Origin: Rallus limicola
Taxonomy: Eukaryota > Chordata > Aves > Gruiformes > Rallidae
Length of the DNA stretch: 64,000 nucleotides
NCBI GenBank assembly: GCA_022605955.1
Contig: JAKCOZ010000003.1
Location: forward strand, 62,149,439 to 62,213,438
Reading direction: 5' to 3'
In this document: positions 48,541 through 60,234 of the stretch, one piece after another
Layout of the letters: each line of letters opens with the position of its first letter
Position numbering within the stretch: the stretch's first letter is position 1
The notes under the pieces: generated by a model
The model's input: only the letters and a program-made list of their open reading frames with translations
Databases searched by the model: none
Told to the model about the DNA's origin: nothing
Position numbers and translations under genes: made by a program

Positions 48541-51500
48541 ACATCCTCTTGTCTCTACCTGGAGGGCTTTAAGGTCTCATTCATATATCCATAACCTCAT
48601 ACAATATATCACCAACTGGCAAAGGATGGTTTGCTGTCCACCTTTAGATATGCAAGTACTGGAAACATTGTGGGGAGTGGCAACTTGCAAGGCCAGCAGC
48701 CCCTAGGTAACTGTACCAGTGATCTCATGTAAGACAAAGGCTGGCTAGGAAACTGTCAGAAATAGCAAACCTTGGTAAGGACATAGCAAAAACGAGACTG
48801 ATGGGGCGAAGGTAATTAGTGGCAGCTTGTTGATACAGAAGGAGGCAAGGGTAGAGAAAGGTGAGAAGCCAGGTGGTTGGGGCAAGAAGTAGCATGGACA
48901 AATGGCAAAAAGAGAGCATAAGAGGGACTGTTTGCCTGTCAGCAGGGGCTGGTTGGTATGTTTGTCCAATAGAGCTCCATGCCTGATCACCACAGTCTTA
49001 GAAACATCCTTTTACTAATCTTTATTCCTATTTTTGATGTGAGTGTGCACTCTATCCTCTGTGTGTTCATGTACAATCACCAGCAAAATCCAAACTGGAT
49101 TAACCTGCAAGTAGGACAAGAAGCCTGAGTGGTACCAACAGGCAGGATAAGAGCTTAGAAGTCCCCAGACTGTGCTGGGCCATGAGGATGATGCCAGCAC
49201 AACTCTGCACAGCAATGTGAGAATGTCAGGGCAAATGCAAAGTGCTCAGACAGCATGCTGCTTCTTGGACTTGAATCATCATCTACTACAGCTGCCCCAA
49301 AGCTCTATCAGTGTTTCAAAGCCTTTCATCTTCAGACCCCTGCTAGGGACTGATGACTGCTAGCACAGCATGATTTCCTCCACAGTACCCATGTTGAAAA
49401 GAAACTCACCCTTGACACAGTTTAGAGAGTGCTTTGAATATGAAAAGAAAAATTGAAATGACTTGCCAAAACTACACCACACAGAACCAGAACCAAGGCT
49501 TCAGATTATGTGTGTCCCAGCCCTCTGCTTCTTTCTTGGGCTGGCACAGACTCAAGAGAGACTGAGAGTCTTGCTTCAGAGAGCATGAAACCCAGAGGAC
49601 TACACAAAGCTGACATGACAATGGAGAGGAAAAAGATCTATAATCTGCAATATTTTGTACAAATTTATGATTTGCCCACACCTTCAGTAATGTGTGCAGT
49701 CATCTTCTCCTATCTCAGAAGAGATGAAGTAGAACTTGGAACCAAGTTCAGAGAAGTCTGGAATGGTTTCTGTAAGAGGAAAATCTGAGTAAGGTTGGAC
49801 TTTCCAGGCTGGAAAGAGATGGGTTGGGAAGACATGAGAGGCGTATTAAATCCTTTCAAGTATATTCTCTAGACATAAGGAGTTCATAAGTATTAAGAGA
49901 AATCAGAGAGAGAAAAAAGGAGGATGCTTGAAACATCTGAAGTAGAAATCAATACCCTCTATTGCTGGGAATTCTCGCTTTTGACTTTAAGTTGCCATTA
50001 TTGCTTTTGCCACAAGACCTGTCTTCCTCTAAAACTCTCCCTAAAAAAACCCCAACAATTCACCTTTGCTAACACTTGCCCTGCAATATTTGGGTCATGC
50101 CTATAAAAAGGTCATTGTGTGCCACCAGCATATTGCTGTGAATAAGTTTAATTGGCAGAGGTTAAATGTTGAAAAGGTTACAATTTGATTTAGAAAAAGA
50201 GAAGCACAATAAACACTTTACTCTCCAGTATTGTAGAAGTCATAGTTAAGAGAACAGAAAAGATTAAGAACAGATCCCCTAGAGTCCTGCTGCTTCATCA
50301 TGTGTGTGAGCTAGGCTGTCTCCCATTCACTTACTCTCCAGGTAAAAATATCTCTTCTGTTTTAACAGGCACCTGCTGCTCAGAGGTGCTAGGGCAGAAT
50401 GGCAGTGCTGTACACCACACACATAAGCAGGATCACAGCTCTTGTTCTCCTACACACCCAAAGAAACTTGTGCTGCAAGCATCCTGAATTTCCAACCCGA
50501 GGCATCATTCTGGACTGAAGAACAGAAGGCTGACTTTATGTGTTCTCAAAGATGAATGCTAGATCCTGCCTCATCCATATTTTGTCAGTACAGAGCAGGC
50601 TTTAAATGAAAAAAAAAAAAAAAACCACTTGTAAATACAGAAACAATGCATTATTCAATGGAATTTTTCCTGCAAGGAAGGAAAATCTCCAGATGAATCA
50701 AGAGCTTTAGGTCAGCTTTCCTGTTAGGTAGCTATGCTGTTAGCAATGCAGCCATGAATAACTACATTTTTGGCATTAAACTAGATCAGGGTATGTTATT
50801 TTCTCATTGGATCCTGTCCTATTCCATGTTTGATTTATTCTGTATGCTACTGAAATAAATCTTTAGCAGAAGCGATAGGCCTGTTTTATCCTTTTTTTTC
50901 AAAAAAAAAAAAGGTCTGTTTGAAACTCATTTTTTGTTGTAGGCCAACTCTTGGCTGGCTAGGCAAATGTAATTAGAGCTCACCAGCTAGCAAATTTCTT
51001 TCACTCACTTCTGTGCATAAATAATTTTTAGAACAGCAATAATGTTAATTGAATCATATGTAAGATGGATAATGGGCCAGGACTTTGAAAATAAATGTCT
51101 TTGTCTAGCTCTACTATTCATTAATGCTAATTGCTTCATATTTACCTCTCAGCAGCTGGCCAGCTGCAATGTGTAACTCCAGTAAACTGAAGCACGAAAA
51201 AGGCTTCTGATGGTGTCTATTTGTGTCGCCAGGAGAGGAACCCCACTTGTGTTATTGCAGCTCCTGGGTCAGTCTGAGATCTCAGGATAAGCCCCATTGT
51301 GCTTTACCTTGGATGCAAGCACAGCAACTTGGGCGTCAGATATTCTCTGGCCTCACCTGGGCCATCTGCTGCCTGAATCACCTGCCAGAAGGACTCAGCA
51401 GTAGTTGGCCAATGGAATGGAGAATAGAGAATACTGACCAAAGTCTGTCATGTCTAAACCCTGTAAATAGTGACCCAAAAGCGAGGCCTTCTAAGCAACC

Positions 51501-51714
51501 TGGCCCCACAGTGCGCTGTGTGACCCAGGATCTCCACTGAGCTGGGACACCTCTCAGGGGAGATTTCATGAGGATTCAAAGGTTGTCTGTTGCCAGTTTT
51601 GTGAGGAGTCAAAGGCCCAGTTTCAAGAGGTTCACTGACTGTCCATTGATGAATGCCAGCAAATAAAAATAATTCAAGTATTTCATGAAAAGGGCAATTT
51701 TAATCATAGGTTAA

Positions 51715-51745
<31 letters not shown>

Positions 51746-52689
51746 TGCTCTAAGTTTGGGGTGACCCTTGCCATTCTCAAACCTTTAACTAAATATTGGT
51801 GGCAGCAAATTCCCTTTAATCACCTGTGAAATTGGTAGATGATTAAGTGCTATTAATAATTACCAAATCTTGTGATCTACCTCAAAAATATTAATAAATG
51901 CTAAATTACTGCTAAGGCACAGCCAGTAACATAATCTTATTTGTGCCAGCAGCCTAAAACCAGTGCAGTAACTGCTGGTATCTCTGGCAATACACGTGCT
52001 GCAATGCATGTACTGACAGTGCTAGAACTAGCTTGCAAAGAAAAAAGCACAGTACAGTACAGGGGGGTTGTCATCTCTTTCTCAGCACTTTAAACACCTA
52101 CTGCAAATCCCAAATAAAGTCTCCCAAGTTGAATCCTGTCAACTAGTTTCTCATTTCCAGAATTGTACTCATCTGTTCATATTTACTGTTTGCTTTTACT
52201 TCTGCTACTCTGTAAATAGCAAACTGAAGGCAAGGAAATTGGTAACAACTCGTCCACTCCTTGGAATGAACCAGAACAGGTGAATAATAATGTGAAGGTT
52301 AATTGCATTCCAATTTCAGATGTTACTTCAAAAATAACTGTGGTTATACAAGAGATTCAAAATTATAATTATGACCCTGTGGGCTGGGCTGTCTCACCAG
52401 GCATCTCAGAAAGTTGTAATGCTACAATGGAACATAGACCATTCACATTTCTCTGATAAATATAAATTTTGTTTGGACTTTTTAAGAAACTGTTCAACCA
52501 CTTCTGCTTCAGCAGAGATTAGAGACTGTTCCAGTGCTGTAAGTTCCAGTTTTAACATATTCCTAGCTGGTTCACATACATCTGTATTTATATCAACGCT
52601 ATCCTCTGCCTTAGTAATTCCTCTCCCTCTTTGCTACCTATCTCAGATTCCCTCTCTACCTTTGCATTGCCAGATAAATATGCTAAGAT
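48541..52689. other. DNAI1 intron, no gene recognised
   Basis: A-runs at 50608-50624 and 50899-50912 and (TG)n at 51715. Short frames without recognisable domains. Confidence 0.5.
51715..51743. repeat. (TG)14 microsatellite
   Basis: Uninterrupted TG units in the intron between the exons at 58376 and 47849. Confidence 0.97.
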
Positions 52690-53050
52690 TTTTTACATCT
52701 TTTGTATTCTAATATTTTCAATTTCTATGCAGGCTTATAATCTATCATCTTTGAAAAAGGGTGATCAAAATCATGTGTTGCTGTAGTACTCCAGATAAGG
52801 CAGCACCTTGCCTTACAGAACAGAAATAGTATTCTCTGCTACCCCTCACACAATAGATTCCAGCAATGTATTGTCTTCTCACAGCCACATCACAACTCAC
52901 CAATCAACACCCTCATGTTTATTCCTGTCCTTTCAAACTGTAAGCCCTCACCTTAGCAATGATTGCTTCGATATTCCAAAATGCAGCCTTCCTCTCCACC
53001 AGTTTCCCCACAGTCTGTACTAACAACCAATTTTCTGGTTTATCTAATCA
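52690..53050 (-). mobile_element. Ancient CR1-like LINE fragment
   Basis: Antisense blocks such as 'caaaatcatgtgttgctgta', 'gtactccagataaggcagca', 'cctcatgtttattcctgtcc' and 'cccacagtctgtactaacaa' follow old CR1-type order. It is strongly decayed with approximate borders. Confidence 0.4.
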
Positions 53051-53880
53051 TTTCTTGAAGGCACTGTAGCAATAACTTTACAGAAATTCAGATATATTAT
53101 CCCCTGTTAAGGGAAACCACAACTTTTCTCTCATCAAAGGAAGAGATGAGATTATTTGGACAAAGCCTACCTTTGGGAAACGTGCTAGTTTATTCCATTT
53201 TATCTTTAATCCCAATACTCTACTCTTTGCTTCCAGATTAATTCTATTGCTTCATACACAGTTAAAGGTCAGACTAATGGAACAATTTTTATCCTTCTTA
53301 CTTAAAACATATCCTTGTTATACTCCAACTATGTAGCTCCACCCCTCTTTATATAGATTCATTAAAAATCCTTACTATCAGGCATGTCATTTCATGCTTT
53401 GTCATCTCAGGGTGCGAGCAGCTAGCCTGCACCAACCTAACTGCATTTAGGTCTTTGAATTTTACTTCTACCTCAGATACTGCTATTGCTACATTCACAC
53501 AATGTGAAGAGGGTCACACAGGATCAGACCAAGAGTATCCCTGAGACAGGATCCTCTCTGTAAGCAGAGCCCTAAGCAGATGGCTCAGGAACAGTAAGAA
53601 CAGGACAAGCAGCTACAGCGCTTCTGTCTAGTTCTCTGCGCTTCCAACTATTTTCAGCTCAAAAAATTTTTGTATCATTCCTCTTCAGTATTCTGTGTTC
53701 TCCATGTTCTGTTGGCTGCCATTAGGGAAAATTAAGAAGTTTCCAATGTTGTATCACTGCTCCTGGATGCAGCACATCCTCTTCTCTCCAGATCCATTTG
53801 AGCAATAGACATAGAGAAACATTTCCAAGAGTCTCTCATCACAGTCTCCAGTCAAACACTTTCTGTCACTCCGACTTTTC

Positions 53881-54353
53881 ACAGAGTGACAGAATCACAA
53901 GGTTGGAAAAGACCTTTAAGATCATCAAGTCCAACCATTCCTGTCCTAAGCTAACCCAGATCCCTATCTGCCCCATCTGCCCTTTTTAAAACACATCCAG
54001 GGGTGGTGACTCAACCACATCCCTGGGCAGCCTGTTCCGGGCCCTCACAACTCTTTTAGTGAAGAACTTTTTCCTAACATCTGATCTGACCCTGCCCTGG
54101 GGCAGCTTTGTGCCATTCCCCCTTGTCCTGTCTCCTGTCACCCACCTCTCTACACCCTCCTGTCAGGCAGTTGTAGGCAGTGATAAGGTCTCCCCTCAGC
54201 CTCCTCTTCTCCAGACTAAACACCTCCAGCTCCTTCAGCTGCTCCTCACAGGATTTGCCCTCCAGCCCCTTCCCCAGCCTGGTTGTGCTTCTCTGGACTC
54301 GCTCCAGGACCTCAGTGTCCTTCTTATGGGGAGTAGCCCAGAACTGGACACAC
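53881..54353 (-). mobile_element. CR1 LINE, 3' part
   Basis: This is an antisense CR1 of the same subfamily as 243-894 and 30871-31540 ('agaatcacaaggttggaaaa', 'ctgccctggggcagctttgt', 'agcccagaactggacacac'). It stops abruptly at 54353, about 35 bp before an antisense ERVL LTR, and contains a small internal deletion near 54140 relative to the other two copies. Confidence 0.9.
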
Positions 54354-54387
54354 TATTTACACATATTCTTCTCTATACTGTTGTCAC

Positions 54388-54889
54388 TGTTGAACCCCAG
54401 TGGGTAACTAAGCATCACACAGCAGCTCGCTCAACGCTCTGCACCCCAAGGAGATGGGGAGGAGAATGGGAAAAAAACACCTCAAGGGTTGAGAAAATGG
54501 AAGTTTAATAGGATAACAAAGGAGGACAATAATAGTAACAGTAATAACAGTAACAATAATACAAATGATGCACAAATGCAATCACTCAACATATGGGAAA
54601 GGAAAAAAACCAGCAATTCAATGCCAAGTGGAATACAACACTGTATGATAGGGAATATTCCTTTGGCCAGTCTGGGTCAGCTGTTCTGGCTGTCCTCTCC
54701 CAGCTTCTTCTGGCCCTAGCAGGGCCTGAGAGGTTGAAAATTCCTTGAATGTAGACACTACAACTCCCTGATAACAACTAAAAACACTCTGTGTGTGTTA
54801 CACACATTATTTTCATACTAAATCCAAAGCACAGCAATATATGGGCTACTAGAAAGCAAATCAAGTCTGTCTCTGCCAAAAGCAGGACA
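54388..54889 (-). mobile_element. ERVL-type LTR, antisense
   Basis: Read on the minus strand this is a typical avian ERVL-class LTR of about 500 bp. It opens with 'tgtcctgcttttggcagaga', has 'ttagttgttatcaggg' inside, and ends in a '...cccactggggttcaaca' type terminus (TG...CA). It is the same LTR class as 57107-57717 but opposite and more decayed. It contains an AT-rich trinucleotide run (54523-54562, AATAGTAAC type). No matching target-site duplication is visible at these borders, so they are approximate. It is a probable solo LTR. Confidence 0.75.
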
Positions 54890-54919
54890 ACCATTCTCAT
54901 CTCTTTTTGCAAGAGCATG

Positions 54920-55198
54920 TAACAACAGGACAAGGGGGAATGGCTACAACCTGGAAGAGGGTAGATTTAGACTAGACATATGGAAGAAATTCTTCCCTGT
55001 GAGGGTGGTGAGGCCCTGGCACAGACTCCCAGAGAAGCTGTGGCTGCCCCCTCCCTGGCAGGGTTCAAGGCCAGACTGGATGGGGCTTTGGGCAACCTGG
55101 TCTGGTGGAAGGTGTCCTTACCCATAGCAGGGGGGTGGAACTAGATGATATCTATCTAAGGTCCCTTCCAACCCTAACCATTCCTTGATTCTATGATC
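54920..55198 (+). mobile_element. CR1 LINE 3' end
   Basis: This is a sense CR1 3' end: 'aacaacaggacaagggggaa', 'ttcttccctgtgagggtggt', 'tggatggggctttgggcaac' and the tail 'ccttgattctatgat'. It starts 30 bp after the antisense LTR. Confidence 0.9.
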
Positions 55199-55299
55199 CT
55201 TCCTTCTGCTGGATTGTCTGTTTATTTCCATCCATTTTTTCTGCTGGCTGCCTCTCTCTTCTGCTTGCCAAACCACATCTTCATTCAGCAGGTCCAGGG

Positions 55300-55366
55300 T
55301 TTTTTTCTAGGTTTTTTTTCCAGGTTTTTTTTTGTTTGGGTTTTTTTTGTGTTTTTTTGTTTTTGC
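55300..55366. repeat. T-rich tract
   Basis: Imperfect T-runs broken by GG and G, between a CR1 tail and CR1 ORF2 sequence. Confidence 0.85.
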
Positions 55367-55394
55367 TAGAGGATATCCCATGAGACCGGGTACC

Positions 55395-55600
55395 AGAAAG
55401 AAAAGGGGCCCAAGATAGTTGGTTTATATTCAAGGATCACTTCTTCCAAGATCAAGATCAGAGCATTCCAACAGATAGGAATCAAGAAAGGGAGTCAGAA
55501 GACCTGCATGGTTAAATAGGGGAATGCTGGGCAAACTCAAGTGGATGAAGAGAGTCTATAGGTCATGGAAAGAGGAGGTGGCCACTCATGAGGAGTGGGG
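55395..55600 (+). mobile_element. CR1 ORF2 linker fragment
   Basis: This is the segment of CR1 ORF2 that lies between endonuclease and reverse transcriptase: 'agttggtttatattcaagga', 'gaatcaagaaagggagtcag', and a frame reading KLKWMKRVYRSWKEE. It breaks off where an ERVL pol piece begins. Confidence 0.65.
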
Positions 55601-55604
55601 CTCC

Positions 55605-55845
55605 TCAAATGGGGCTCTGAGCAACATCAAGCTTTTGAATAATGAAACAGAAAATAGTCCATGCAATAGCCCTTGGGCCAGTCTGGGCAAGACCAGATGT
55701 AAAACAAGTGCTCTACACTGCACCCACACCACATGGCCCTACCTGGAGTCTCTGGCAGAAAGCACCAGGGGAGATCTGAGGTCTGAGGGTTTCGGAGTTG
55801 TGGCTACAGAGGATCTGAGGCCTGTTACACTCCAGCTGAGTGTCC
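55605..55845 (+). mobile_element. ERVL pol fragment (RNase H side), broken
   Basis: The DNA resembles the end of ERVL reverse transcriptase and its RNase H side: 'ccagtctgggcaagaccaga', 'tctggcagaaagcaccaggg', 'cggagttgtggctacagagg'. The natural frame has stops and the open frame seen here (55524-55889) is a different one, so nothing functional can be made. It is flanked on both sides by CR1 ORF2 sequence. The family assignment is from memory of avian ERVL sequences. Confidence 0.6.
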
Positions 55846-56392
55846 TTAGGAATGACAGGCAGGGGAGACAAGGAGGCCTGTGTGAATGAACAAGATGCTC
55901 CTGGGCAAACTCAAAGGAAGCCTATAGAGGGTGGAAGCAAGGACAGGGAGCCTGTGAGGAATACAGAGAAACTGTCTGAGCAGCCAGAGATTGTTTTAGG
56001 AAAGCTAAATCCCTGGCAGAACTAAAGCTGGCCAGGGATACCGAGGACAAGAAGAAACATTTCTGTAAGTCAGTGATGTCGGCAGCTAGGGCCTGGCGGT
56101 CGGAAGATGTCATGCTGTACGGAAAGGTAGGACCCCTCTCCGAATAGCCAATAGCGTTGAGTCTATGACGTGAGCAGACGGAAGTGACGTTGTACACCTA
56201 AGCTACATGATGCTGTTCCACGTGTCAATAAACGCCACTTGCCGTCCACCACATTGGTGTCTGCGAGCAATGACCCGAGAGGCCAAGGGGGAGCCGTCGC
56301 GCCATCTGAAGGCAACACAGTGATTAAAGGAAGACAAGCAAAGTAGTGGGTGCCCTCCATCCCCTGTCATTCTGTGATTCTGTAATCCTCAA
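55845..56392 (+). mobile_element. CR1 ORF2 fragment hosting a solo LTR
   Basis: CR1 ORF2 linker sequence ('gctcctgggcaaactcaaag', 'gggtggaagcaaggacaggg', 'gccagggataccgaggacaa') runs to the TSD ending at 56076 and resumes after a 241-bp LTR ('cagtgattaaaggaagacaa'). A CR1-like 3' tail ('cattctgtgattctgtaatc') follows at about 56370-56390, so the element is internally deleted or joined to another copy. Confidence 0.7.
56077..56317 (+). mobile_element. Solo LTR (alpharetrovirus-like ERV), 241 bp
   Basis: This is a complete LTR beginning TGTCGGCAGC and ending AAGGCAACA. It is flanked by a perfect 6-bp target-site duplication CAGTGA (56071-56076 and 56318-56323). A poly(A) signal AATAAA sits at 56227-56232. 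The following 'ccaccacattggtgt' (56246-56260) resembles the R-U5 region of avian sarcoma-leukosis-group LTRs, and 6-bp duplications are what that group makes. No internal viral genes remain. The TG...CA ends, TSD and AATAAA are seen directly; the family link is recalled similarity. Confidence 0.85.
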
Positions 56393-57106
56393 ACATTTAG
56401 CAAAGGCTGCCTGGTTAGTTAACACTAGGAGATCTATCAATTGAGCTGGCCCTGCCCAATCAAAACTTCTATGTACTGCTAGAAAGGGATGAAATCCCTG
56501 TACTGCACATAGAGATTTCATTAGGGAAGACAGACTGGGTTACTCCTGCCTTAGGCAAAGGCAAAGCCATTCATGGGATTGCTTTTGCTCAAGGGCCAGT
56601 GCACTTGGGTGATGCAGAAGGATCAGAAATCCCCTGTGTGCCTCCAAGGGATCTGATTTGGGATGACAGTAGGCAATTAATTAAATGGTATGATGCTAAT
56701 TGCTACATAATCCTGTATATAATGACTTCTGTGCTGGTTACATGCCATATCAATGGTAATATTGTAGGAACCACCCAGATTAATGAAAAACTAACTTGGA
56801 TGAAACTGAGCAAAGTGCAGTGATGAGAGAACCAGGGCTGGTTTCAGCATGCAACAATCCAACACCACACACTAACTCTCCTGCCCTGCCAGACTGTTAT
56901 GGCAGATGGAGCCCAAAATCGTGGACTAAATTAACTGAATGGACATTTTAGAAGAATGGCCTATACACCGAAGGAAATATATGGGTGTGTATGTATGAAG
57001 AGACAAAAAGTCATGGTGATTAATTGGGATGTATTGGAAAGTGTGGTACCTGGCCCTGACATAGATATATAGAATAGAATAGAGGTGTAGAATGAAGTGT
57101 GGATCT
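56393..57106 (+). mobile_element. ERVL 3' internal remnant
   Basis: This is sequence of the ERVL 3' internal region leading directly into a sense LTR at 57107. Recognised blocks include 'ttaacactaggagatctatc', 'ggccctgcccaatcaaaact' and 'gagagaaccagggctggttt'. Open frames are short and interrupted (one of 74 codons at 56599-56823). The stretch just before the LTR (57071-57106) is purine-rich, like a worn polypurine tract. No gag, pol core or env is intact. Confidence 0.65.
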
Positions 57107-57717
57107 TGTCCCAATTTCAGCTGGGGATAGGTTTAAATTTCTTCCTAGTAGCTGGTTTAATGCTGTGCTTTGGACTTTGAATGAGACTAAAATTGATAAC
57201 ACACTGATGATTAGTTACTGCTTAGCAGTGTTTACAATTAAGTCCAGGATTTTTCAGCTTCCCAGGCCCTGCCAGAGAAGCAGCATGAGCCTTCCACAGG
57301 AGATGCACAAGAGGCTGGAATGGGACACAGCCGGGACAGAGGACTAAACTGGCCAAACGGATATTCCATACCATAGGTCATCATGCTCCATGTATAAACT
57401 TGGGGGGGTTGGCCAGGAGGAGGTGCTGTGGCTCAGGAACTAGCTGGGCATCAATCACCAAGTGGTGAGCAACTGTGCATCACTTGTTACATATATTCTG
57501 TAGCATTATTATTATCATCATCATTGTTGTTGTTCTTATATATGATTCCTATGTATGTTCTATATTATTGTCGTTGTTGTTATTGTATTCCTTTTCTGTC
57601 CTATTAAACTGGTTTTATCTCAAACCAGTTTTACTCTTTTCAATTCTCTTCCTTATCCAACTGAAGGGGGAGCAAGTGAACAGCTGTTTTCACTGCCAGC
57701 TGGGTTAAACCACAACA
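57107..57717 (+). mobile_element. ERVL-type LTR, sense, 611 bp
   Basis: This avian ERVL-class LTR starts TGTCCCAATTTCAGCTGG and ends 'gggttaaaccacaaca'. Inside are 'tcctagtagctggtttaatg', 'gatattccataccataggtc', a TATAAA-like 'tgtataaacttgg' near 57390, ATT/GTT trinucleotide runs (57505-57534, 57564-57585) and ATTAAA at 57603-57608 as a likely poly(A) signal. Because ERVL internal sequence precedes it, it is the 3' LTR of a truncated provirus rather than a solo LTR. Confidence 0.82.
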
Positions 57718-58375
57718 GACACTTCCCAACTAAAGGAATAAACGATTCAATAAAGATCCCCTTGCAAATTAGGTCAAGTCTCCCAGAATCATATCCAATT
57801 TTAAGTATGTACACTTCAGTTTCAGTTAATTGTTAACTTCCATATACATTTCTGTTTATGTATATAAACAGAATCATATAAATTATAATTATAAAACATA
57901 ATTCAAATAATAAAAAACGATAAAATATGTTTCTCTAGAGTGCTTTAGTAACATTTTGAAATAATTCTAAATGTCTTTGCATTTCAGATTGGATGTTTAT
58001 ACCTAAAACCTCTGCATCACTTAGAATTATTTGAGAAGTCACAGTGTTTCTCTCCTTATTTTATTACTTCATCCTTATATGCTAATCAAAAACGACACAC
58101 AAACATAATAATGCATAAAAAAGAAAGCCATAAATCTCACTTGAAATCAGGTTTGAAGATACAATTGTGGCTGTTCTCATTAAAAGTACAGCAAAATGGA
58201 AATCCTGTTTTGGAAAAATAGTTCCTAGGAAAACCTGATTTTTGCATTTCTGAGGGTTGTAACTTTCCAACTGAGGGTAACTAGCTACCATGAATTGCTA
58301 AATTTCACCTAACTTGCATTATGGATGTATCCACCACTACTATGAGCAGGCTTCTTCCAGCATTATGGAGCATAC

Positions 58376-58510
58376 CTGTGAGTCCAGAGAGGTTAACTTT
58401 CTTCCCTTCTTCTCATCTTCTGTCTTTGCTACCTGAGCTTTTGTTTTTTCTTTCTCTTTTGACTTTTCCATTTTCTGGAGCTCTTCCACATAAGCATCAT
58501 AGATCTTCCA
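58376..58510 (-). CDS. DNAI1: DNAI1 exon: charged coiled segment
   Basis: This exon has 135 bp, 45 codons and phase 0 at both ends. The donor is CAG|gtatgc. The acceptor is CTGTCTGTCTGTCTGTCAG, in which the pyrimidine tract is a (GACA)n microsatellite read on the other strand. It starts WKIYDAYVEELQKMEKSKEK, matching the conserved WEIYDAYVEELEK of DNAI1. It continues with a Lys/Glu-rich helix-like stretch and ends GRKLTSLDSQ. The repeated charged residues suggest a single long helix or short coiled coil between the N-terminal region and the WD repeats. The reading frame is intact. Confidence 0.94.
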
Positions 58511-58531
58511 CTGACAGACAGACAGACAGAA
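58511..58531. repeat. (GACA)n at a splice acceptor
   Basis: About 4.5 GACA units directly abut the DNAI1 exon. On the minus strand they are the (TGTC)n pyrimidine tract of its acceptor. Confidence 0.93.
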
Positions 58532-60234
58532 GCAGGATGTATCAGGACCTGATTATAATCATCACAAAAATATGACAGCCCTCACAACAGCAGCATTGTC
58601 ACTGGTACCAGCCCACTGCCAAAAAAGTGAATGATTGAAGCCCAGGATTTTTTAAAGTTGATGGGGCATGTTTGTCTCCTAGGAACACGTTATTGCATTC
58701 TTAGGAATTTCCTTCCCCCAACACTCTTCTGGGTGCTTTGACTCCACCTCATTTCTGTAGGATTTGTTTGGCTAATTTACCAGTGTTTAATAGGAAATAT
58801 GCATTAAACATCTGCTTTATGACATTTCTCATGTGGTGTTGGAAAATTAAAGTGTAGCTGCTTAACACACTTTAAATCTTGGACTCCAACTCTGCAACAT
58901 ATGATCAAACTGAAACTGAGAGCAGTTCTACATCTTCTGCTATGCCACGTGCCAGGAATGGCTTACTTGAGTACAACCAAAAGTAATATTTCTACTTAAG
59001 AATTATTCATTAGTATTGGAGTGCTAGTAATGCATCTGAAGCAGGTACATTACTTTCAGGACAAAACAAAAGGCAATTTAATCCTGACACATCATCTTAG
59101 GAGAAGGAGTATGATTCCAACACAAAATATAGAGTAGAACATCGGAATAAAGAAAGGTAGCATAAACCTTTAGGAAAAATACTTCCACTGTGTTGTAAAT
59201 TTTAGGTCAAAATGAGGTGGAAAGATGTTCCAAACATCAGGAAAGGACAAAGAAGGTATAATGAGAAAAGAAGGAGAACAGAAAGCTTTGGAAGAATGAA
59301 TTACGAGCATAAAGAAGAAGAAAAAAAATGAGATAAAAAAGAGCTTACGTTAAAAAATTACTTTGCATCAACTTTTCTATAGAATAAACAAGAATACAAG
59401 GGAAAAGTTTTTTCTCTTAGTTTTCAAACATTTCATGCAAAGTTTTAGAAAAAGTCTGATTATCTGAAATAGCTTTGTTCTCTGTAACTCTCAGCATATC
59501 TGACAGTCAAAAAAAAGTCCAGCTGGAGTGAGGGAAGATCTCAGGCCAATTACTCTGTCACTTTAAGTTCAGGAACAGGCTGGAATACTTTTCACCTTTT
59601 CAGAGACACCTCTGATCCCCTTTCTATCACTTATATAGTATAACAGCATCTTTTAAATTGCTGGCATTATTTTATACCTTCTGGGCATTCCTGTGGTGTA
59701 CTGGTAATGAAGCAGTATTTTAAATACCAGTTCAGTACTCTGGTTCAAAACAGTTTTTGAATCAGTGACAAACATTTTATAAATATCTGTGAGACTTAAT
59801 CAGCAAAATTGGCTGGATTCCCTTTCCAGTAAAGCTATAGCATGTTTCATGTATAAAATGTCATGCAAAGTTTGGGTGGTTTTTTTTTTTTTAATTTTTA
59901 AGAGATGTAGAAAATACCACATAACAATTGTGGAACAGTTCTTCATCAGGAATAAACAGGAATATTTCCATTACATAAAACAGAGCTATGTCTACTACAG
60001 CAGGTTTAAGTGGGCCTTGTATGTTTCCTATGCTGTGGATCCCATTGGATTCAGCTCCAGGCTTTAGAAACCTGCTTTTGCATACAGCTAAACTTAGACA
60101 AAGTAAAATCCACAATGTTGCATATATCAAATTCTTAATAACACTACCAAAACCTCCATGAACCCTTGTAAATTCCCAACTGCACAAAAGCAATGTCAAG
60201 AGGAGAGGGCTTTGCAGTGACATACTAAAGTGAC

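Larger units (their letters stand above)
57718..60234. other. DNAI1 intron around the 135-bp exon
   Basis: AT-rich (57830-58090 especially). A T-run lies at 59879-59892. Only the exon at 58376-58510 is coding. Confidence 0.6.

Noticed and set aside
48239..48706. 155-codon plus-strand open frame.
   Set aside because: Mostly the antisense of a CR1 3' end.
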